A stretch of 64,000 nt of DNA, taken from assembly GCA_006384855.1 (NCBI GenBank), contig VCJN01000914.1, forward strand, positions 1-64,000. Direction: 5' to 3'. This DNA comes from Tetraselmis striata (lineage: Eukaryota > Chlorophyta > Chlorodendrophyceae > Chlorodendrales > Chlorodendraceae). The notes under the pieces are model-generated. The model ran no database searches. It had not been told where the DNA came from and saw only the letters and a program-made list of their open reading frames with translations. Below are positions 52,302 to 63,642 of the stretch, in pieces (the first letter of the stretch is position 1; each line of letters opens with the position of its first letter). A program made the position numbers and the translations under genes.

Positions 52302-53215
52302 TTCTGCCATTGGCCTTCAGAGGGCTGCATGCTACGGGCTACGGCCGACCCTATGCGGGTCCACGCAGCCGGGCCGTAAGATAGCTGGCTTGTGAGGTTT
52401 CAATCCGGCAGAAATAAAGTTGTAAGAAAATCCATAATTCAAATTAGGTCCGCCTCCAGGCAGATGACAGCACACACACCCAGTGAGCCAGGACCTCGGG
52501 AGCTCCCCTCCCTGGCATGCCATGCAGCGCAACGGAATTTGTGAACGGAGCCCACCGTCACCGCAGGCGTCCAATATAAACATCCATGCGACATATATGA
52601 TAACACAGACACGATGATATGTGCCGGACCGGCATGTGTTGATGACAACATATGGATGTTTGTCACCCGCTTCATGCGCACGATCTCACGCACACCACCT
52701 GATGAGACCAGTTCGATAACTTGTAGCAACCGGTCAAACAAGAACTCCTGGTTAAGGCCCCTCTCCCCTGGCAGCTACTAGCCCCCCTCTCACAGCCCCC
52801 ATTAAGTCACGTATATTTCGAATAACACTGGCGGACGCTTCTGCGCTAACTTAATTGCCAACGGATTGTCCGTGGCCCGCAACATATGGTTTCGGTGCAT
52901 CACAATGTGTTGCATGTCCGAGTGCAATCCAACACACGCATATGCGTGTCTTTTGCAATTCAGCGAGGATGCTGCCAACCATCCGCCACCTCCGTTCCGC
53001 AATTCCCATATCGCAGGTTGGACCGACCTAAAAAGAAAATTGACTTCCTGTTCCCGGCCTTGGCCTCGGGCTTGCGCTCGCCTTGGCCCTTGGCCTGGTT
53101 TTGACGACACGTATCCGTGTGACCTCGCCGTGATAGCAAGGAGTCTCTGTCTTTATACCATGTCATTTCGTCAGTTAACCATCAAAATTCAACTCCAAAA
53201 TGAAGTGAAGCTCTA
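52302..53215. other. Intergenic region after the nuclease gene
   Basis: It contains TGTAA at 52421-52425, the likely poly(A) signal of the nuclease gene. The remainder has only short ORFs. An RT-like context begins near 53160 and is described with the LINE relic. Confidence 0.4.
52421..52425 (+). terminator. TGTAA poly(A) signal of the YqaJ-like gene
   Basis: It lies about 120 nt after the stop codon and is preceded by an A-rich stretch with AATAAAG. Confidence 0.5.
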
Positions 53216-54460
53216 CAATTCCACATTTGTGGACACGGCACCACTCAAGCTCATCATGGCTGATCGAGCTCAACCATGTACTGTCCAACTAAGTGAACAA
53301 GGGTACCCTCCAAGGCGACTCGCTATCCCCCTTCCGGTTCACCCTCTTCCATGAACCCCTCATGCATGGCTCCAGGTCGGCAGCAAGGCCTACAGCAGTC
53401 TATATTGCATGCGCGAAGTCACACACCCGGCCCAAGCAACGCACACACTACGCCAGGCACGGATTTGCGACGACATCTGCATTACCACATCCACAACAGC
53501 GGACATGAAACTCCAACTAACCAAACTCTCAGCAAATACGCTCATATATCGGTGGAATCCTCCAAATGCAAGGCCACAAGAGCCCTATGGAGCAGAACGA
53601 AACCCCTCTCCCCCGCGAACCGGGAGGCCCTCTCCCAACAAATGACACACATGCACCTCAAGGCGTATCCGGACAACTCGAACCCATAGACCGTTTCCCC
53701 CGATACCGACCATACAAAGTCCTCGGGGTCCTCACCATGATGACGGACCCTCGACGTCACGGCCCACCACTCAGCCATGCTACACGACCTCCCACCTATC
53801 GGATGGGCTATCTCCAAACTTCACCTCTCCTCGAACAGGAAGACCCACATAGTCGAGTCCCTCATGAAAGGGAAGCTGTTCTCGCTACAAATAACTTATA
53901 AGCATCTTCTTCGCGGAACTGCTATGCAAATTCGACGCTGCCCTTGCCTTGGCACGGGCTACCGTAACGCCGTGTCCGCCACGAGGTCCCTCCCACGGCA
54001 AGCCCTCCAGCGCCCCTCGGGCCGACTCGCACTCAGCTTTCCCTTCATCCGAGCCACAGCCACCTTTATAGCTGCAGAACACGTACGGAATACACTAACC
54101 GTACACGGTCTAAGGGGAGATATGTACCGGACCCACATCAAAGACACGGTCATCAGATACGCCATCACATGGCCAACACATTGCACCGCGCGCGCACACT
54201 CCTACGTAGTAGATCTCCGCAGCTTCACCTACATACACGGCGACCTGCACCTCCACAGCACGGGATACTCGTACGCCTTCGCCGACGACACACGCCTCAC
54301 CACCTCCATCCGCGAAGCTTTCAACTCCCGACACGATGTCACAAAGGCCGCAGTAGCGCAGACCAAACTCTCGGAGCACCTACCTCCGCGGCAAGGACCG
54401 CCGCGTACAAGCAGTACAAAGCCGCCAAACCCAAAAGTGATGCCATATAATGCGTAGATT
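53160..54460 (+). pseudogene. Decayed LINE-type reverse transcriptase
   Basis: Plus-strand pieces in different frames follow the order of a non-LTR RT. First comes GTLQGDSLSPF (about 53300), then a degenerate DDICITTSTTADMKLQLTKL (about 53470), then KVLGVL (about 53720), the usual xYLGV position, followed by connection-like sequence to about 53900. A further segment with YAFADDTRLTTSI lies near 54275. Stops and frame changes separate the pieces, so it is a dead copy. A poly(C) run lies downstream at 54573-54594. Confidence 0.6.
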
Positions 54461-54577
54461 GGCCCGCTTCGGGCCGTGCGACTTGATACCTATGGGGATG
54501 TCCTGGCGACCCAACGCCAAGACGATGCTCCCAATACCGCGCCTCAAAACAGTCGCACAACTCACTATAGAGCCCCC

Positions 54578-54608
<31 letters not shown>

Positions 54609-54732
54609 CCCTGTCGCAGTACATTCCGCTATCCCCAAAGCCCTACAAACTTTGCCGCAAATTTTCATCCTACCTAGTGGCCATGTACCCGCTGCCGCGC
54701 GCCCCCTCTGCCGTCGCATGAGATAGAGAGCA

Positions 54733-55627
54733 ATTCCTATTTAGCTAAAACTCGGGGCATCGAGCCAAGAGACCATGGCGTGGTTCAGTTCCTCCTGCCC
54801 GTAGTGGAGCATTATTGGGCAGTATATGTGGTACCCGCAGGAGGTGGGTAGGGCAGATGATTAAGATATGTAGACCCTAACACCTCGAGACCCTAGGGCA
54901 GAGATAATCTGGGGTGTGATAGGGTTCGGTCAAGCCCTACACGTGGCACTGCACCCTACGCGGTGGCAGCTGCCGTCGCATGAGACTAGGGCCGCGTCAG
55001 GCCCTAGCGTGAAGGCTAGGGCCTCCGGGGCCCTAGCGTGTGCAAGATTTCCCACGCTAATCACGGGGAAAGCCTTCACCACCTCCTTATCGCATCTTAG
55101 GTTTTTGTGACGTTACAACTCCCCTCGTGGTGGCTGGGGAGGGTTTGCACACGCTAGGGCCCCGGATGCCCTATCCATCACGAGGGGAGTTATGACGTCC
55201 AAAAACCTAAGATACGATAAGGAGGTGGTTGAAGGTTCTCCCCCTACGTGGGATTCTTAAAAGGAAAAAAGAAGTTTTTTTGTCACGAGCTAGGCCCCCG
55301 GAGGCCCTAGCCTTCATGCAGGGGCCTGCTGACGCGGCCCTAGTCTCACGCGACGGCAACTGCAACCGCGTAGGGTGCAGTGCCGCGTGTAGGGCTTGAC
55401 CGAACCCTATCACACTCCATGTTATCTTTGCCCCAGGATCTCGAGGTGTTAGGGTATCCATACCATGACGACCACCTGCCTTACCCACCTGCCCTACGCA
55501 CCTTCTGTGGATACCGCATATATTTTTGCCCAATAATAATGCTCCACTTGGACATGTGGCAGTAGGAGCAGGAACTGAACCATTGTCTCTTGGCTCGACG
55601 CCCCACGTTTTAGCTACATTCCTATAT
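54733..55627. mobile_element. Foldback element with arms of about 0.4 kb
   Basis: Left arm 54733-55131 and right arm 55178-55627 are inverted copies. Shared blocks include ATTCCTAT...TTAGCTAAAAC, GAGCCAAGAGAC, AACACCTCGAGA, GATAGGGTTCGGTCAAGCCC and CCTTATCG. The right arm has about 50 extra bases with an A-rich run. A further direct copy of the GCCAAGAGACCATGG block lies outside at about 55678. The element codes for nothing recognisable. The arms are long enough to give a stable double-stranded RNA if transcribed. Confidence 0.8.
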
Positions 55628-55699
55628 ATTTGGACATGTCCCACTAGTAGGAATTTGGCCGAAACGCCGCGCTTTGAGCCAAGAGACCATGGTTTAGTT

Positions 55700-58091
55700 C
55701 CTCCTAGATATCATTCATGTCTTCACATCAGGTTTTGGGATGCATGACATACATGATGGTTTCGGAGCTTGTCTAGGAGAATTACTCAATATTGCCCCCA
55801 CAATGCTTTTAGTATCATCCACGCTTTTTACATGGTATATTACCTTTGATTATAATTAAAAAATATGACATGTTATTAGCCATAACAATTTTGCTTCAAA
55901 GCTATAACAATTCAATTACATAGCCAGCAACCATCGCGCCCACTAAGCTTACAAATTAGATCTAGTACCCCCAGGACACACAAGATCATAATAAATCAAC
56001 TTGATTTTGAACCAACCTTGAAGATTATTGCGTTATTCACACGCGGCAAGCAAGCCACACAATAATCTAAGTGCCAACGTCTTGCCCCCCTAAAAACAGG
56101 GTTTCTAAGGCCAATTTTGCTTCACCGCAAAATTTAACACCCAACCGTGCATCTGGTGACCAATCACACATCTGCTCCTCGTTGCATGAATGTCCTCATG
56201 TGCCCCGGGATGCCCCTCGAATTGCCCAATACATGCCTCTGGCTTACCTGCTCCTGCCAACTCCAGTTCCATGCCCGCAATGGTGGCCTGCGCTCTGGCC
56301 GCTGCGTCAGTTCCCACCACCGTCAGCGTCATTTTGGCCGGGTGCTGCAGAGCATACAGCTTGATTGGCGATGAGCTCCGTCCAGTCATGATTGATATGG
56401 TTTGGTTGATGGGTTGTAAATTCGCCTTCGAGAGGGGGTTTGCACCCCAAAGGCGCACCGCGTCCTCCACCGCCTCGCTCCATCTACAGCTGCGCCTTCT
56501 CCTCCAGCGCCTGCGACCGGTCCACTCGCCTTTGCTGTGGCACGTTCAATCGAGCGCACCACGGCCCGCCCTACCCCCCGCTTTATGGCCTTGTTGTCTA
56601 AGCAATAAATTCCTCGCTTTCAAAATATGTAAACATACCTGATATCCTTCGGCATATGAAACATTCCTAATTATTTATTTATATTGCCGCTAGACACAGT
56701 CTGACAGTGCGAGTCTCGTGGAAACATGATGTGATCGCTACCCGTACAGTCGCTAAGGATTATTATATAGGGATTAGAAGTGTTATTAGTCATAGGATTA
56801 GTCGCTACTCATAGATCGATGCTGACATATGTTAACAGTAGTCCGTATTCGGATTAAGAATAAGTACCGGTACTACTGAACTGGAACTCAGACCCGTAGT
56901 ACTACTGCTACGGTGCTACCTGCGCTGGAGTTAAATAATCATCGTACGAGAGCGTCCTCCAGAATAACGCCGTTATGAAGCCGGGTAACGGACGGCACCG
57001 GTGAACCAGTAGCTACAGGTACCGGTTTAAGGGTAGTCGCTTCGGGTTTCTGCCCCATACCGAATAATAAGCAACTGCTGGCTCTTGGCGACTATGTTGA
57101 CCAGTTACGTGCCGGTACCATCACTGCATCATCAGGTACCTGTACCTCGTACCGGAGGGCTCGTACATCCCGCAGAGTATCTCCATACACAGCTGAGTAC
57201 CGCGCTGTATTGTAGTAAATATTCCCGTCGGCCCTGAGAAATATTCCCCCGTGATGGGCGAATATGCGCGGCTCAGCCGCCGCCGACATTCCTGCAGGAA
57301 GGGCGTAGGGGGGCTTCGGGTGGAGGGCTCAGCTCCCCGGCCTCTGGGTGCTGCTGCCAACTGTACGTGTGCCGCGCCAGTTCCCTTCACGGGTCAACAC
57401 TCCTGCGCCTTCTGCGGTGTCACAGCACCACTCCAGCCGACGGCCAGCTACTCCAGAAGCCCAAAATCCACCCTGGTGTGGGTAGGCAGGTGAGGCCGCC
57501 ATTCTCCCCGTGATGCGCCACGAATTAGCCGACAGCCCCCGACGACCGACCCGCCACCGAGATGAACTCCGCATTTTCATGCCGGGGAGCCTCCCTATCT
57601 CGCCGAGCTCCGCGTCCCCGACTAGCGCCCCGCGCGCCCGCCCCTCGCATGGTGCCGTAGTTTCCCTGGGCTCGACGCTCGTGCGGACGGTTCGTGGAGC
57701 GCGCGACCGGCAGCGAGCCGCCCCCACGCTGCCTTCGTTCACGCCCCCCGCCCACCCCCCCCCCCCCCCCCTCGGCCTTCACATCCACCGTGCATCCCCC
57801 ACTTGTGTGCAGAACCAATACGCATGGCCTCCTCCGGCCTGCGAGAGCGCTTTGTCTATCCGTGCATTCACCCCCCTGCCGGCAGGAGGGGGAAAGGGGT
57901 TCCGTGTGGTTTGGAGGGGCCGTCGGGTGTCAGCGGCTGACGATGGGAATCTGTCCGGGGCGCTGCGAGGACAGATACCCGAGAGCTGCGACCGTGGCAG
58001 AACCCGGGCTCGAGGACGACCGCCGCTGCGCGTCGCTGCCGTACGATAAGGGGCAGCAGACGCAGGTCGGCCACCTCGGGACTCGTCTGCC
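55700..58091. other. Intergenic region before the PPR gene
   Basis: AT-richer DNA with no supported gene. A minus-strand ORF at 56105-56470 (121 codons) has no recognised domain. A diverged PAT-like repeat lies at about 56520-56660. GTAC palindromes occur at 56860-57020 and 57110-57160. From about 57480 the DNA is GC-rich and is probably promoter and 5' UTR of the PPR gene. Confidence 0.4.
56520..56660 (+). repeat. Diverged solo right end of a PAT-like element
   Basis: CCTTTGCTGTGGCACG...GAGCGCACCAC and the following CCCGCCC, AAATTCCT and CTTCGGCA blocks match 5093-5225 in order. The intervening bases have diverged, so it is an old relic. Confidence 0.65.
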
Positions 58092-61000
58092 ATGTCCGCC
58101 AACTGGCAGCAGCAGCAGCACGGCGGGTCGTATGACTACAGTGGCGGTGGCAGCGGCGGCCAGCAGTACGTGGCAGGAGGCAGGCAGCCCCCGCTGCACT
58201 CAGGCTCGAGCTCCGGCCGCGCCAGCAGCATGAACAGCAGCTTTGGCGAGTACGACAGCCTGAGCCACCATGCGCACTACGGCCGCACCGTCAGCAACAT
58301 CGGGGACGGCATGTCCTCTGCGCTGCCGGGCGGCATTGGCAGCCTGAGCATGGGCTACTCGCAGGCGCCGCCGCCGCCCCCCCTCGGGCTCAACCCCTTC
58401 CCACAGCACGGGATGGGCGGCTGGGGCAGCGGCGCAGTCAACATGCCATCAGGCGGCAGCTACCATTCCGTATGGGGCATGAGTCCCTCCGCCCCCGGCG
58501 GCACCCACGTCATGGCGCCGCCGGGCTTGTACGGGGGCGGCGGCGGCAAAGCGCCTGCTGTGGGCTGGGGCGGGCAGGCCATCCAAGACAACCGAGGCCA
58601 GAAGGTTTGCGCCCCCATCCTGGCGGGCATTGCCCCTTGCCTCCCCCCGCCCCCCCTTCCCCCCAGCGCGCTTGTGACTGCTTGCCAAGTGTGTTGCTGA
58701 CGACGGCTGATTACCGGTTGCGCCCTCCAGCACCAGGGACGCGGCAGGCGTGGCGGCCACTATCAAGGAGCCGGGCGCGGCGGGTCAAACGACTGGGGCA
58801 ACACGTCCGTACCTCCGCCTTTCCCGTGTCCTCCAACGCCAACCCTCCTCATGTATAGCATGCCGATGCCGGAGGATGAGATGAGCCCGCCACGGAAGCC
58901 CGCGGCGCCCGTCCCAGTCCGCGTTTCGCTAGAAGTGCCCTCAGCGCCCTGAACACCCCCCCCCCCCCCCCCTCGTGCTCGCAGGGGCTGGCCGAGCACC
59001 GGCAGCTTCGGCGGCGGCGGCGGCAGCAACTCTTCGAGCCGCTCCAACAGCAGCTACGACGAGCGGCAGGCGGCGGAGGAGCTGCTGCGGATGCTGCAGT
59101 CCTCGGCCGGCGGCAGCCGCAGCGGCCACGCGCCCATTCCGCCGGCGGTGTTTGATTCCCTGGAGGTGGAGCCCCCCCCCCCCCCCCCCCCCTGGTGCTG
59201 CTGAACAATTAATCACTTTTTTGGACCCGCTCACTTGGTTAAGGTGTGACGTTGTGATTGTCGGAGGGGTACTGACCTCGGTGTTACAGTGAGAGGGGCT
59301 CTGACTGTGCGCTGTGCCGCGCAGCTGTTCAACGGGCGCCGGCTGTCTTTCGTGCTGAAGGAGCTGGCGCGCACCGGCGCCGCCGGGCGCGCGGTGCAGC
59401 TGTTTGAGGCGCTGCAGCGCATGGGGCCGCCGCTGGGGCAGCTGTGCGACACGTACACCTACACCGCGATGGTATCGGTGTGCATCCACAGCCACGACGT
59501 GCAGCACGCGCTGCGCCTGCTGGCGGACATGAAGGCGCGCGGCGTGGAGTGCAGCGTGCACACCTACACGGCCCTCATGAACGTGTGCATCAAGTGCGGC
59601 AAGGGGCAGCTGGCGCTGGACGCGTACCAGGCGATGATGGCCGACGGGCTGCAGCCCAACGTCATCACCTACAACACGCTGGTGGACGTCTACGGCAAGA
59701 TGGGCGCCTGGCAGCAGGCGGTGGGCGTGCTGCAGGTCATGCGGGAGCGGGTGAGTCCCCCCCCCCCCCCCCCCCCCCCGGCCCCCCCCTCCCCTTCTGC
59801 CCAAAACCCCCAACAACCCTCACACCTAAAATGCCACACCTGTCATCCTCAATCCGCAGCTGTGCGCGCTCCCTTCATGTCACACAGTCAGCAGCTCACG
59901 AGACTCGTCCTGTCTGGGATCCGGGCCAGGGGCATGGTCCTCCGAAACCATTAAATCCCGAACCATAAGGACCCTACTGCGCTTACCCTCGAATGCACCA
60001 CACCTGGTACCTGAACTGTTGCTGTATTTAGGGGTTGACTGTCGGGACTTGCAGCTCTCAAAAAACATGGCTCAAAAGGAAGTATCTACAGGAAGGAAAG
60101 GAGACTCGTTTAACCACCGGTGCTAGGGCTACAGCCAGGCACCCACTTAGGGTCGGGCAATGCCCTTTAGCAACCCCCAGGCCTCCGTGCTGGGCGCGTT
60201 TAACCATACCATACCGTAACAACCGGTGCCGACGCGCCTACGAGAAGCCTTGATGTAACGAGTCTAAGCCCCGGATTGGGCGTGCTAGCAACCTATGAGA
60301 ACATTCGCTATGGTTCCGGTATGAGTTTAGGAGTTTAGGGTTTCGTCTACATTTGACCTCTAACACGCGGGGCACGTTCTTACTCAGTGGCAGTGGTCTT
60401 GGTGCCGCGTCGGAACATTTGTCTGCTCGCTGCGCCCGGTACTGGCCGCGAGGCAGAGGTACTGCACCCGGTGGCATTGGTGCCGGATGGCACAGGCTTG
60501 TAGGCGCGCGGCTGAGTGCCGCCATCGACTGACTGCCGCTGCGTTGCGCTGCCCGCAGAGCGTGGAGCCCGTCCTGCGCACGTACAACACCGTGATGATC
60601 GCGTGCAACATCTGCGGGCAGCCGCGCGAGGCGCTGACGCTGTACGAGAGGATGCGGGCGGACGGCTTCAGCCCCAACGCCACCACGTACAACACGCTCA
60701 TCACCGCGTACGGCAAGGTGCGCCGTCCCCCCCCCCCCCCCCCCCCTGCCACGTCGCGGCTGCCATCCTCAGCCCCGCTTCCCTCTTTCGGAGGCAATAG
60801 CAGGGTGCCGACGCACCTAGGAGAACCCTTGAGTTTATAAGCCTCAGATTGAGCTGGCATGCGACCTGTACGACCATTCGCCATGGGTCCACTATTGCTT
60901 TGTCTACATTTGACCTCAGACAGGCAGGGCAGGACCTTATTCGCAGTGTCAAATGTAAAGTAAACTTCGCCCCGGGTCATCGGCCAAAGTCATTGGCTAA

Positions 61001-63611
61001 ATTTGACCTCGTGCGCCATCTGCAGTCGTAGGTTTGCCATTAGACCGTTGCCTCATTTGAGCCCCGAAGGCTAATGCGCCAACCAGGCAAACCCAGGACA
61101 CAGGCATCGGTCGATATTGCCCCGACGAAAGGACAGAGCCGGGAATCGATGCATGCACCTCCTGAGCAGGTTCTTATGCGCGCGTTGATCTTATGGCCGC
61201 GTCGGCACCCGCAGGCTGCAATCGTAGCAGCAGTGCTCTGTCGCCGGTGATTCGGCGCTGACGTGGGCGTTGTGTGTGGGTGGCAGGTGGGGCAGCTGGA
61301 CCGCGCGATGGAGGCGTTCCAAGAGATGCGCACCAAGGGCTACCCGCGCTCCGTGGTCACCTACTCCACGCTCATCTCGGCCTGCGAGCGCGTGGGCCAG
61401 TGGCGCAGGGCGCTGGACCTGTTTGCCGAGATGCGCCCCGACGGCTGCTCGCCCAACACCGTCACCTACAACTCGCTCATCAAGGCGTGCTCGCAGGGTG
61501 CGGCCGCCCGCCTCCCTCGCACCGTTCCATAGGTTTCCAGGGCCACCACAGCTCCACAAGTTAAGCTCGCCCCGGGTCATCGGCCAAAGCCGCCCCAGCA
61601 CTTGAACTTGTGCGCCAACCGCAGTCGTAAGTCGGCATAGCCATTAGGCCGTTGCCTCATTCGAACCCCTAATGGTCTAGTGCATCAACCGGGTAAACCC
61701 GGGACACGCCGGGACGGTATTGCCGAAATACATCGGCCAGGAATCGATACCCGGACCTCTCGCGTACGAGACGACCGCTCAAGCGAGCGGACAAGGGACC
61801 ATTGCCACTGAAATGATTGAGCCGGGAATCGATCCGGGGACCTCCTGAGTAGGAGACCACCGCTCGTCCGAGCGGATAAGGAATGTCCCGCAACATCGGG
61901 GCGATCATTCTAGTACATCCGCGATGTGTTCGAACATGGTTTGGCCGGCTTGTAGCCCCCCCCCCCCCAACCTCTCTCTGCCGGACGGCACAACCGTTTG
62001 TGACGCATCTAGCTGGAAGTGCGCGCCTACCGGGCCTGCGCTTCTGATACTCCCCACCCCGCGAAAGTGAATTGCTCCGATGCCCCAGTACACCCATCAA
62101 CAATGACGAAGCTCGGATGGGTACAACGAGGGTGCCCCCCCCCCCCCCCCCCACGCCCGGTCGCCTCATTGTCCGGGGATCGTCCGGGCTGATTTCGTAA
62201 GCAGCTGCGATACACAGCTTGCCAGACTGCCTTGTCATTGCCCGTGTCGTGCACTCGGAGCGTCGTCCAGTCCGCACCTCCGCCCACGCCGTCGCTTAAA
62301 CCTGCCCCACAGTTTCTGCTGGGCAGGGTAGGGAGCGCATTGTGTCCTGTGGTGTGGCCCAGTGTATCGGGACGGGGCCCCACGTGCAAGCTGCGCCCAT
62401 TGTAGTGAAACCCCTGGTGCCTGGCCTTGATAAGGGCGTAGCCACGTCGGAATTGTCCACGGCTCGCTGACGCTCTAGGGCAGCGCCGCAGCGGTATGCA
62501 GCTGCCCTGATGAACAAGCCGCGCAGCGATTGGGACTGCGCGACTGATGGGTGCCCATCCCCGGCTTGCGCTGCCCGCGCAGGTGCGCAGTGGGAGAAGG
62601 CGCTGGAGCTGTTTGAGACGATGGGCACGGAGGGCTGCCGCCCCGACGTCGTCACCTTCACGGCGCTGATCAACGCGTGCGACCGCAGCGGCCAGTGGCG
62701 CACGGCGCTCGCCATGTTCGAGCGCATGCGCGGCTGCGGCTGCAAGCCCGACGCAATTGTGTACAACGCTGTGATCGACTGCCTCTGGTGCGCCCGCTGC
62801 CCCCCCCCCCCCCCCCCCCCCTCCCCTCCATGCGCCACTGCCCCCAGCTGTGCACATTTGCACTGTAGCCCCCCCCCCCCCCCCCAAAAAAAAAACACCC
62901 ACCACCAGTCTGACCACAAAGCACGCCGGGCGATCCGTGACCGAGTCTCCCATTACTTGGCAAGGGCACAATGACACTGTGCGCAGTACGATGAGCGTGG
63001 CCGTTGGCTGTGGGCTATGCAGTGCCTGTGGCCATTTCGCTCTGCAACTATGGCAGCTTGCGGTCACTACAAAGTCGATGTTGCAGGCCGCCGTGTTGGC
63101 TGGACGTTGCGTTGCGTTTCCCCTGAAGGAGGCCGAATTTTAAGAGGACTGTCGCGCCCTGAGATTTCAACAGAGTGCGCGACTGCGTGTGGTTATGTGT
63201 TCTTGGTCTCTCCGGGAATGGTCAAAGTGCAGGATAGGGTGTACGGGTGCCGATTGGCCGATGAAAGCCCTTGTTACTGTCAGCCTCAAAATGGGCTTGC
63301 AAATACTCTAAACCCTAACTTAAGCCCTAACGCCCTATTGCGGAACTAGTGCAAGTGATCAACCCACGTATAGGGTTTTAGGGCATTAGTTCCGTTATAG
63401 GGTTTTATGGATTAGGGTTTTGTCTACAGCATTTGACCTCTGACTGGTGGGGTAGGTTCTCACCCGCGCGTTGTTCTTCTCGCCGCGTCGGCACTCGCAG
63501 TGGAATCATATTCGGTGGAGGAGGCGGCCCTCGCTGCGGCGGTGGCGATGCAAAGTGGCCATGGGTGGCGAGTCCCCCCCCCCCAGTGTTTGTGTGAGGC
63601 TGACGTTTGCC

Positions 63612-63642
<31 letters not shown>

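Noticed and set aside
61799..61888. Working tRNA gene
   Set aside because: Arms can be drawn, but the acceptor stem is poor, U33 is missing and the sequence belongs to a repeated SINE family.
63305..63420. Telomere (TTTAGGG-like repeats)
   Set aside because: Only scattered, imperfect TAGGGTTT motifs occur here and at 14745, 29378 and 34940; no tandem array.
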